The notes under the pieces were generated by a model. That model saw only the letters and a list, made by a program, of their open reading frames with translations, had not been told where the DNA came from and made no database searches. From assembly GCA_029859455.1 (NCBI GenBank), contig JAOUDE010000017.1, positions 1 to 16,746 on the forward strand: DNA of 16,746 bases, read 5' to 3'. The first letter of the stretch is position 1. Every line of letters starts with the position of its first letter. Source of the stretch: Ignavibacteria bacterium (lineage in GTDB: Bacteria > Bacteroidota > Ignavibacteria > UBA10030 > UBA6906). Made by a program: the position numbers and the translations under genes. Positions 6,134-13,113 of the stretch are shown one piece after another.

Positions 6134-6935
6134 TGAAGCGCTGAGGTTTATCCGTTCCCGGACCGCGATGGAACCGGGAGTCGGAATTATTCTGGGCACC
6201 GGACTCGGCGGGCTGGCGAAGGAGATCAAAGCCGGGACTGTGATCGACTACGGGGACATCCCCCATTTCCCTTTGTCGACCGTTGAGTCCCACCACGGGA
6301 GACTGATGTTTGGGACTCTCAGCGGGAAAAACATTGTCGCCATGCAGGGACGGTTTCATTTTTATGAGGGATATACCCTCGAGCAGGTGACGTTCCCGGT
6401 CAGGGTGATGAAGGCACTCGGTGTCAAAACTCTGTTGATCTCGAACGCGGCAGGAGGGATGAACCCGAACTTCAGGAAGGGAACCCTGATGATCATCACG
6501 GATCACATCAATCTGATCGGTGCGAACCCGCTGATCGGTCCGAATGATGAGACTCTGGGGCCCCGGTTTCCGGACATGTCGGAACCGTACAGCAGGTCGT
6601 TGATCGAACTCGCTGAGCAGGTCGCGGGTGACCTGAAGGTACGGACCGAGCGGGGGGTCTTTGTGGCTGTTGCGGGCCCGAATCTTGAAACGCGGGCGGA
6701 GTACCGGTTTCTCCGTACCATCGGTGCAGACGCCGTCGGCATGTCTACGGTGCCCGAAAATATTGTTGCGATCCATGCCGGCATGGATGTGCTCGGGATC
6801 TCGATCATCACTGACGAGTGTTTTCCTGACGCGCTCCAGCCCGCGAATGTTGCTGAGATTATCGCGGTAGCGGGAAAAACGGAACCAAAGCTTACCGCCG
6901 TCATGAAAGGTGTTGTTGAACGTTTGCCGTCGTAG
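6105..6935 (+). CDS. punA: Purine nucleoside phosphorylase, trimeric (PNP-I) type
   Basis: The enzyme cleaves purine (deoxy)nucleosides with phosphate to the base and (deoxy)ribose-1-phosphate, in cytosolic purine salvage. The 276 residues are typical. Phosphate and ribose motifs are GTGLGGLA at 31-38, ESHHGRLMFG at 61-70 and GRFHFYEGY at 82-90. The core NAAGGMN is at 114-120, followed by TDHINLIGANPL. The base-site AGPNLETRAEYR is at 190-201, with Glu195 matching Glu201 of human PNP. In IITDECFPD, Asp237 sits where mammalian PNP has Asn243, which may broaden base choice. The ATG at 6105 has GAAGGA four bases upstream, and the start lies inside the end of divIVA (29-base overlap), so translation is probably coupled. 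Longer in-frame starts would extend into divIVA with unrelated residues. Methylthioadenosine phosphorylase is the nearest alternative, but the motifs fit PNP. Confidence 0.93.
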   Translation: MKTPLNTRIDEALRFIRSRTAMEPGVGIILGTGLGGLAKEIKAGTVIDYGDIPHFPLSTVESHHGRLMFGTLSGKNIVAMQGRFHFYEGYTLEQVTFPVRVMKALGVKTLLISNAAGGMNPNFRKGTLMIITDHINLIGANPLIGPNDETLGPRFPDMSEPYSRSLIELAEQVAGDLKVRTERGVFVAVAGPNLETRAEYRFLRTIGADAVGMSTVPENIVAIHAGMDVLGISIITDECFPDALQPANVAEIIAVAGKTEPKLTAVMKGVVERLPS

Positions 6936-6965
6936 TACCCCAGACCTGAACAGAAAGGAAACCAG

Positions 6966-7685
6966 ATGATGATCCGCACAATCACCCTGATGACCATTGC
7001 GCTGCTTTGCGCAGCCTCCATCCCGGCCACGGCACAAACCGATCTCCGCCGCACCGTCACAGTGCGGGGAACCGGGGTCGTTTCCACCGCTCCTGACCAG
7101 GTGCGCCTCTCGATGCAGGTGATGACGAGAAGCTCGTCAGCTTCTGCCGCCATGTCTGAAGCGAGCGGTCGGACGAATGAGGTTCTTCTGCAGCTTCAGG
7201 CGCACGGCGTCGAAGTGAAGGATATTCAGACACGACGCATTTCGGTTAATCCGGAATACGACCGAGAGAAGAGGACGAGCCCGCCGACCATCAGCGGGTA
7301 CGTCGCGCAAAGTGAGTTTTCGGCCCTGTTTCGCGGGGACGCCATCGAGCAGCTCGGAAAGTTCCTTGACAAGGCGGTTGCCGCCGGGGTGACAAACATC
7401 GGCGGGATGAGTTACGAAACCTCCGAACGACCCGCTCTCGAACAACGCGCGCTCGGCGAAGCGGCGAAGGATGCACGGATGCGTGCAGAAAAACTGGCCG
7501 CACAGCTCGGAGCAAGAATCGGACAGGTCCTCTCGATCACGGAGTCCGGACTCAGTGCTCCCGGTCCAAGGATGGATGTAATGGCAATGGGTATGAGTGA
7601 GTCTGGTTCTCCCGTGATGACGGGAGAAATGGATGTCGTTGCCCGCGTTGAAGTGACGTTTGAACTGGTTGCGAACCAGCAATAA
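6966..7685 (+). CDS. Exported SIMPL-domain (DUF541/BP26-like) protein
   Basis: This 239-residue protein carries a cleavable signal peptide: basic start, hydrophobic stretch LMTIALLCAASIP, and likely cleavage after ATA at residues 21-23. It is therefore expected in the periplasm or outer membrane space. The mature part begins with RTVTVRGTGVVSTAPDQVRLSMQV, the standard opening of SIMPL domains. It then carries VKDIQTRRISVNPEYD, a YVAQSEFSALFR segment, and the ending VVARVEVTFELV. These proteins form oligomeric rings in known cases, and their role in this genome is unknown. AAAGGA lies about 7 bases before the ATG pair at 6966/6969. The gene is placed between pnp and ileS, with 30 and 5 bases either side, so it belongs to the operon. 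It has no counterpart in the Bacillus cluster. Confidence 0.9.
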   Translation: MMIRTITLMTIALLCAASIPATAQTDLRRTVTVRGTGVVSTAPDQVRLSMQVMTRSSSASAAMSEASGRTNEVLLQLQAHGVEVKDIQTRRISVNPEYDREKRTSPPTISGYVAQSEFSALFRGDAIEQLGKFLDKAVAAGVTNIGGMSYETSERPALEQRALGEAAKDARMRAEKLAAQLGARIGQVLSITESGLSAPGPRMDVMAMGMSESGSPVMTGEMDVVARVEVTFELVANQQ

Positions 7686-7690
7686 GGACA

Positions 7691-10600
7691 ATGTTCAAGG
7701 AATTGACAGAACGGCTCTCTTATCCTGACATCGAACGCGGGATTCTCGCGTTCTGGAAAGAGAACAGGATCTTTGAGAAGAGCATCAGCTCCCGCCAGGG
7801 GAGGCCTGAGTATACTTTCTACGAGGGCCCGCCGACCGCCAACGGGCGTCCCGGTATTCACCATGTGATGAGCCGAACGCTGAAGGATCTCGTCTGCCGG
7901 TACAAGACGATGCAGGGGTACCAGGTGAACAGGAAAGCTGGTTGGGATACCCACGGTCTTCCTGTTGAGATCGAAGTCGAAAAGGCGCTCGGTTTCAAAC
8001 ACAAAGACGATATTGTCCGCTATGGTATTGCAGAGTTCAACGAGAAGTGCCGTGAATCGGTCTGGAAGTACAAGGCTGACTGGGAACGGATGACCGAGCA
8101 GATGGGTTACTGGGTCGATATGTCGGATCCGTATGTCACCTTCGAGAATGAATATATCGAATCGGTCTGGTGGGCCCTCCGGAAGTTTTTCGATGCGGGA
8201 CTGATCTACCGCGGGTACAAGATTCAGCCCTATTGCCCGCGATGCGAGACACCACTCTCGTCGCACGAAGTGTCGCTCGGCTATGAAGATGTGAAAGACC
8301 CGAGCGTTTATGTCCGGATGCGGCTGAAGGAAGATCCGAAGACCTCCCTGCTGGTGTGGACGACAACTCCCTGGACGCTGATCTCCAATGTTGCCGTCGC
8401 CGCAGGGCCGGATGTGGCGTACGTGAAGGTGGAACAGAACGGAGAGAATCTGATTCTCGCCCGGGAACGATTGAGTGTCCTGGAAGGAGAATACCGAATC
8501 GTCGAAGAAATGAAAGGAGGCGACCTCGCGGGGAAGGAATACGAGAGGCTCTTTCAGTATCATCCGGTAGAGAAGCGCGGTTTCTATGTGGTCACGGCCG
8601 ATTTTGTCAGCGTCGACGACGGAACAGGTCTCGTGCATATGGCTCCGGCATACGGTGAAGATGATTATCAGACCGCTCTTCGTTATGATCTCCCAACGAT
8701 CCATCCGGTAAACCGAACCGGTGAGTTCGGACCGGAAGTGACTGATTTTGCCGGAACATTTGTGAAGGATGCGGACCCTCTGATTATCCGCAATCTCAGG
8801 GAGCGGAACCTCCTCTACAGGAAGGAGACGATCACCCACAGCTACCCGCACTGCTGGCGATGCAACACTCCTCTATTGTACTACGCGCGTGAGTCGTGGT
8901 ACATCCGGACGACCAGTTACGCGCCACGGATGATCGAGCTGAATCGTGAAATCAACTGGATTCCGCCCGAGGTTGGCCGTGGAAGGTTCGGGAACTGGCT
9001 GGAGGAAAACAAGGACTGGGCCCTTTCGCGCGACAGGTTCTGGGGTACGCCGCTTCCCATCTGGATCTGTCAGGAATGCGGAAATCAACGATGCATCGGA
9101 AGTATCGAGGAGCTTCGCGAGGGGAGCAACCTGCCGGATCCTCTCGATCTTCACCGTCCGTATGTCGATGGTGTGACTTTTACCTGTTCCTGCTCCGGTA
9201 CGATGAAGCGGACACCGGAGCTGATCGATGTCTGGTTCGATTCCGGAGCGATGCCGTTCGCCCAATGGCACTACCCGTTCGAGAACAAGGCGTTCATCGA
9301 CAGCGGAGCGCGGTATCCGGCCGATTACATCAGCGAGGGGATCGATCAGACACGGGGATGGTTCTATTCTCTCCATGCGATCGGGACGTTCCTGTTCGAC
9401 CAGCCTGCGTACAGGAACCTGCTGGTCAATGAACTGATCCTCGACGCCCGTGGACAGAAGATGTCGAAGTCGAAAGGCAATACGGTTGATCCGTTCGCGA
9501 TCCTGGGCCGCTACGGGGCGGATACAACACGGTGGTTCCTGATGACGTCGAGCCCGCCATGGCGGCAGACGATGTTTGACGAAGAGGAACTGAAGGATGT
9601 ACAGCGAAAGTTCTTCGGAACCCTTGTGAACACCTATGCGTTCTTTGCATTGTATGCGAACATCGATGGCGTGACCTGTGCGGAAGATGTTGTTCCGCCG
9701 GCCCGGCGCCCGGAGATCGACCGCTGGATTCTTTCGGAGCTGAATTCGCTCAAGAAGGGATACTACCGTCAGATGGATTCGTTTGATGTGACCAGGGCAT
9801 CCCGTGAGATCGGGACGTTCACGATCGAAAAGCTTTCCAACTGGTATGTACGAAGAAATCGCCGGCGTTTCTGGTCTGCCCGGAATCAACCAGGCCCGGC
9901 GGGAGCAGCAGACAAGCTGGCCGCGTATCAGACCCTGCATGAGTGCCTCCTGACGATCTCACAGTTGATGGCGCCATTTGCACCGTTCCTGGCGGAAGAG
10001 CTGTTCAGGAATCTGAATTCGGTGTCCGGCAGGCACAACGTTGAGTCAGTCCATCTGTCAATGCTCCCGCCGGTCGATGAATCTCTTATCGATCCGGAGC
10101 TCGAACAGCGTATGGCGCGCGCGGAACAGGTGGTCATGCTTGTGCGGTCGATTCGGACCCGCTCAAATCTGAAAGTAAGGCAGCCGTTGAAACGGATCAT
10201 TATTCCGGTCTCATCGGACAAGGAACGTGCGATGTACGAACAGATGCAGGGAGTGATCCTCGAGGAAGTGAACGTCAAGGCGGTCGAATTTGTGACGGAT
10301 GATTCCGGCCTTGTGAAGAAGAGCGCACGGCCGAATTTCAAGTCGATCGGCCCGAAGTTCGGGAAAGCCGTCCAGGCGGTCGCACAGAAGATCAAGGGAC
10401 TTTCAGCCGCAGAGATCGGCACCCTTGAAACTTCCGGATCGCTCACCCTTCAGGTCAACGGCTCCGAGGTGGTGATAGAACCGGACGATATCGAGATTCT
10501 CCGCGAGGATATCGAGGGCTGGCTAGTCGAATCGGAGGGCTCTGTCACGGTTGCACTCGATACCGAGCTGACGGAAGAACTCCTCGAGGAGGGAGTGGCA

Positions 10601-10867
10601 CGGGAGTTTGTCAACCGGATCCAGACTCTCCGAAAAGAGGCGGGATTCGAAGTCACGGACAGGATACAGATCGGCTTTCAAGCAGGGGACGTCATGGCGG
10701 CACAGTTGAATCGCCAGGCGCCATATATCCGGAGAGAGACGCTGGCGGTCGGGTTATCAGACTCCCTCCTCAACGGCGTGCAGCGGTCGACGGTCGACAT
10801 CGGTGGTAACGAAGTCACGATTTCGATAGAACGAACAACAATCAAGGAACAAACATGGCAGGAATGA
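7691..10867 (+). CDS. ileS: Isoleucyl-tRNA synthetase, IleRS2 (eukaryote-like) type with GIHH motif
   Basis: This enzyme charges tRNA-Ile in the cytosol and edits mischarged valine. At 1058 residues it is longer than typical bacterial IleRS1 and fits IleRS2. The first class I signature appears as PGIHHV at 54-59, where most enzymes have HIGH (HxGH), so the glycine and first histidine are swapped. The second signature KMSKS is at 590-594. The CP1 editing domain looks intact: LVWTTTPWTL and DDGTGLVHMAPAYGEDD are present. Cys pairs in PYCPRCETP and YPHCWRCNTP suggest zinc sites. The C-terminal anticodon-binding region starts near FFGTLVNTYAF. IleRS2 enzymes, and especially GxHH variants, are reported to resist mupirocin. 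AAGGA overlapping the upstream stop supports the ATG at 7691. The end overlaps the next gene by 13 bases. Confidence 0.97.
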   Translation: MFKELTERLSYPDIERGILAFWKENRIFEKSISSRQGRPEYTFYEGPPTANGRPGIHHVMSRTLKDLVCRYKTMQGYQVNRKAGWDTHGLPVEIEVEKALGFKHKDDIVRYGIAEFNEKCRESVWKYKADWERMTEQMGYWVDMSDPYVTFENEYIESVWWALRKFFDAGLIYRGYKIQPYCPRCETPLSSHEVSLGYEDVKDPSVYVRMRLKEDPKTSLLVWTTTPWTLISNVAVAAGPDVAYVKVEQNGENLILARERLSVLEGEYRIVEEMKGGDLAGKEYERLFQYHPVEKRGFYVVTADFVSVDDGTGLVHMAPAYGEDDYQTALRYDLPTIHPVNRTGEFGPEVTDFAGTFVKDADPLIIRNLRERNLLYRKETITHSYPHCWRCNTPLLYYARESWYIRTTSYAPRMIELNREINWIPPEVGRGRFGNWLEENKDWALSRDRFWGTPLPIWICQECGNQRCIGSIEELREGSNLPDPLDLHRPYVDGVTFTCSCSGTMKRTPELIDVWFDSGAMPFAQWHYPFENKAFIDSGARYPADYISEGIDQTRGWFYSLHAIGTFLFDQPAYRNLLVNELILDARGQKMSKSKGNTVDPFAILGRYGADTTRWFLMTSSPPWRQTMFDEEELKDVQRKFFGTLVNTYAFFALYANIDGVTCAEDVVPPARRPEIDRWILSELNSLKKGYYRQMDSFDVTRASREIGTFTIEKLSNWYVRRNRRRFWSARNQPGPAGAADKLAAYQTLHECLLTISQLMAPFAPFLAEELFRNLNSVSGRHNVESVHLSMLPPVDESLIDPELEQRMARAEQVVMLVRSIRTRSNLKVRQPLKRIIIPVSSDKERAMYEQMQGVILEEVNVKAVEFVTDDSGLVKKSARPNFKSIGPKFGKAVQAVAQKIKGLSAAEIGTLETSGSLTLQVNGSEVVIEPDDIEILREDIEGWLVESEGSVTVALDTELTEELLEEGVAREFVNRIQTLRKEAGFEVTDRIQIGFQAGDVMAAQLNRQAPYIRRETLAVGLSDSLLNGVQRSTVDIGGNEVTISIERTTIKEQTWQE

Positions 10868-11466
10868 AGCGGAAAGGGGCGGCCAGCGTCAGGAAATCGA
10901 CCGTCGAAATCATGAAAGAAAAAGCGGCTGCAAGAAAGAAACAGATCAAGAAAGCAACCGCGAACCTGAAGAAAGCGGCGAAAGTCAGAAGTACGATGCT
11001 GAAGAAAGAGCGGGAGGAACGGAAGAAGCTCGAGGCGAAACTTGGCCCGAGGAAGTTTTCCGCAGCGGACCTGAAGGAGTTTCGTGAGCTGATTCTCGGG
11101 AAACGAACCGAGATGCTTGAAGAACTCGACACGCTGAAGGAAAGCATGATGGATGTGACCACCGGTGAATACAGCGCCGAGAGCTCGACCTATTCGCTCC
11201 ACATGGAACAGGGGACAGACGCAATGGAACGGGAGAAGACCTTCCTGTTTGCCGCGCGCGGCAGCAAGTTCGTGAGTCAGCTGGATGACGCTCTCGTTCG
11301 GATTGAGAACGGGACCTATGGGCTCTGTCGCACGTGCGGGCTTCTTGTACCGAAGGAACGTCTCGAGGCTGTGCCGACCGCGCAGACATGTGCAGAATAT
11401 AAGAACACCGGAGTTCCATGCGAGCGGGGGAAAATCGCCATCTCGCTGAAAAAGGAATCCGAGTAA
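10855..11466 (+). CDS. TraR/DksA-family protein with Lys/Ala-rich head and altered zinc site
   Basis: DksA-type proteins reach into the RNA polymerase secondary channel and alter transcription with ppGpp. This one has 203 residues. Positions 1-65 are strongly basic and rich in Lys and Ala, and about 70-150 is the coiled-coil region. The finger at 158-182 is C158-x2-C161-x17-C179-x2-Y182, with Tyr replacing the fourth Cys; Cys189 lies nearby. At the coiled-coil tip, EQGTDAMERE keeps one Asp (Asp122) but not the full DxxDxA of E. coli DksA. So zinc binding and ppGpp-linked function are uncertain. AAGGA six bases before the ATG at 10855 supports the long form with its basic head. The gene overlaps ileS by 13 bases and precedes lspA by 3, the place of ylyA in Bacillus. 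Confidence 0.9.
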   Translation: MAGMKRKGAASVRKSTVEIMKEKAAARKKQIKKATANLKKAAKVRSTMLKKEREERKKLEAKLGPRKFSAADLKEFRELILGKRTEMLEELDTLKESMMDVTTGEYSAESSTYSLHMEQGTDAMEREKTFLFAARGSKFVSQLDDALVRIENGTYGLCRTCGLLVPKERLEAVPTAQTCAEYKNTGVPCERGKIAISLKKESE

Positions 11467-11469
11467 GGC

Positions 11470-12072
11470 GTGAAGGTTCTCTACCTTAGTGGTGCGATTG
11501 TCCTCTTGGACCAGATGACGAAAATGCTGGTCAAGGGGTTTTCTCTCCCCCTCCTGGGGATCTCCGTCGAGGGAATGCATTACGGTGAAAGTATTCCCAT
11601 CCTCGGTTCCCTGCTGAGACTCACCTATATCGAGAATCCCGGAATGGCGTTTGGGATTACCCTCGGTGCAAAACCATTCTTCGCGATCGTTTCGATCATT
11701 GCCAGTCTTGTGATTGTAGTATACCTGCACAGGTCCAGAAGTGAACCTCTTTTGTACCGCGCATCGATCGCCATGATCCTGGGGGGCGCGGTCGGCAACC
11801 TGATCGACCGTGTTTTCTACGGTGTCCTGTACGGACAGGCCCCGCTCTTCCAGGGCCGTGTGGTGGATTTCTTCGATGTCGACTTCCCCGATATGAATCT
11901 CTTCGGCTACCAGCTCAACCGCTGGCCGGTGTTCAATATCGCCGATGCCTCAGTGACCATCGGTGTCATCCTGCTGCTCATCCTTTCCTCAAGGAAGAGC
12001 CCGACCCCTTCAGCCGCTCCGTCGGCTTCCCCGCTTCGCTCCGGGTCTTCGGAGCAGCAGGGATCCGCCTGA
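11470..12072 (+). CDS. lspA: Lipoprotein signal peptidase (signal peptidase II)
   Basis: This inner-membrane aspartyl protease removes signal peptides from diacylglyceryl-modified prolipoproteins. Four hydrophobic segments are visible, at about residues 3-18, 68-86, 96-112 and 155-172. The catalytic pair is Asp113 in GNLIDR and Asp159 in FNIADAS, supported by LDQ at 13-15, the ENPGMAFG segment at 55-62 and VVDFF at 131-135. The insert between VVDFF and FNIAD (about 20 residues) resembles that in Bacteroidota-type LspA. The last 27 residues are a Ser/Pro/Ala-rich tail of unknown use, making the protein (200 residues) longer than E. coli LspA. The start is a GTG three bases after the preceding stop, with AAGG overlapping that stop, so translation is probably coupled. 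Confidence 0.95.
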   Translation: MKVLYLSGAIVLLDQMTKMLVKGFSLPLLGISVEGMHYGESIPILGSLLRLTYIENPGMAFGITLGAKPFFAIVSIIASLVIVVYLHRSRSEPLLYRASIAMILGGAVGNLIDRVFYGVLYGQAPLFQGRVVDFFDVDFPDMNLFGYQLNRWPVFNIADASVTIGVILLLILSSRKSPTPSAAPSASPLRSGSSEQQGSA

Positions 12073-12084
12073 GGGAGCTCCTCC

Positions 12085-13050
12085 ATGGACAATATGCAGG
12101 AAATCGTCGTTCCTCCGGGTAAGAAGAAGGAGCGGCTCGATCTCTTCCTTGTCCACCATGTCGAGAATGCAACCCGGAACAAGGTCCAGCAGGCGATCCG
12201 AAACGGACATGTGCTGGTGGACGGACAACCGGCGCGCGCAAGTCATCAGGTGGCTCCGGGAGAAATTGTTTCCATTACTCTTCCCCGGCCTCCCCCCCAG
12301 GAAGCGCTTCCCGAAAACATTCCTCTCGACATCGTGTACGAAGACGACGCCCTGATGGTCGTCAACAAACCAGCAGGGATGGTGACCCATCCTGCCTACG
12401 GTAACTACACCGGAACGCTCGTCAATGCCCTGTTGTACTACACACGCGGGCTCTCCGGAACCGGGGACGCCCTGAGGCCGGGCGTTGTGCACCGGCTCGA
12501 CAAAGACACTTCCGGGCTGCTGGTCATTGCGAAGAACGATCAGATCCACGCAGGTCTTGCCAGGCAATTCGCAGACAGGACCGTCGAGAGAGAGTACCGG
12601 GCAGTTGTCTGGGGCCGGTTCCGGAGCCGGTCCGGTACGATCGAGACACAGCTCGGACGAAGCAAGTCGGACCGGAAGAAGATCGCCGTTGTCGAAAAAG
12701 GGAAACATGCTGTCACCCTGTATACGGTCATCGATCAATTCGAATATCTTTCGCACATGAGCATCCACCTGAAGACCGGCAGGACCCACCAGATCCGCGT
12801 CCATCTCGCGCATGAGGGCCATCCCGTGTTCGGTGATCCGACATACGGGGGCAGAAGGATCGCAGCCGGGCCCCGGACCGGGAGACAGAAAGCGGAGGTG
12901 CAGAATCTCCTTTCCCTGATTTCCCGCCAGGCGCTTCATGCGAGAACTCTCGGTTTTGTGCATCCCGGAAGCGGAAAGCAGCTGATGTTTGACAGCGGCT
13001 TGCCGGATGATATGAAAGCGGTGCTTGAGAGGATTGCAGGGAGGTTATAG
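12085..13050 (+). CDS. rluD: RluA/RluD-family 23S rRNA pseudouridine synthase
   Basis: These enzymes isomerise specific uridines to pseudouridine in 23S rRNA; RluD modifies helix 69. The 321-residue protein has an N-terminal S4 RNA-binding domain (about 16-70, ERLDLFLVHHV through NGHVLVDG). The catalytic domain contains NKPAGMVTHPA (94-104) and the active-site HRLDKDTSGLL at 136-146, with Asp139 as nucleophile. Later motifs are KTGRTHQIRVH and HPVFGDPTYGG. The ATG at 12085 has GGGAG (12073-12077) upstream; a second in-frame ATG is three codons downstream. It follows lspA by 12 bases and is the last gene of the rightward operon, the place of ylyB in Bacillus. Whether it is strictly RluD or another RluA paralogue cannot be settled here. 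Confidence 0.92.
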   Translation: MDNMQEIVVPPGKKKERLDLFLVHHVENATRNKVQQAIRNGHVLVDGQPARASHQVAPGEIVSITLPRPPPQEALPENIPLDIVYEDDALMVVNKPAGMVTHPAYGNYTGTLVNALLYYTRGLSGTGDALRPGVVHRLDKDTSGLLVIAKNDQIHAGLARQFADRTVEREYRAVVWGRFRSRSGTIETQLGRSKSDRKKIAVVEKGKHAVTLYTVIDQFEYLSHMSIHLKTGRTHQIRVHLAHEGHPVFGDPTYGGRRIAAGPRTGRQKAEVQNLLSLISRQALHARTLGFVHPGSGKQLMFDSGLPDDMKAVLERIAGRL

Positions 13051-13081
13051 GTTCGACTCGGGACAGACCAGCGCGGCGAAT

Positions 13082-13109
13082 GTCGGGAAAGCCGGCATCC
13101 TCTCCCGTC
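13082..13109. terminator. Possible bidirectional terminator between convergent genes
   Basis: GTCGGGA (13082-13088) and TCCCGTC (13103-13109) can form a seven-position stem with one mismatch around a GC-rich 14-base loop containing GCCGGC. It lies in the 63-base gap between the convergent rluD-type gene and the exported hydrolase gene. There is no clear T-run on either side, so support is weak. Confidence 0.22.
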
Positions 13110-13113
13110 GGCC

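Noticed and set aside
5991..7037. Long minus-strand open frame (about 348 codons) opposite pnp and the SIMPL gene
   Set aside because: It has no recognisable motif, is low in hydrophobic periodicity, and lies opposite two confidently identified genes. It is a codon-bias shadow typical of GC-rich coding DNA.
7412..9940. Two long minus-strand open frames (about 479 and 355 codons) opposite ileS
   Set aside because: The plus strand encodes a complete IleRS with all its motifs. The antisense translations are His/Arg/Pro-rich without any family signature.
10678..11730. Minus-strand open frame of about 350 codons opposite ileS, the DksA-like gene and lspA
   Set aside because: It is antisense to three identified genes and resembles no protein family I know.
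12010..12963. Minus-strand open frame of about 317 codons opposite the rluD-type gene
   Set aside because: It is a shadow of the pseudouridine synthase frame, without signal peptide, motif or ribosome site.
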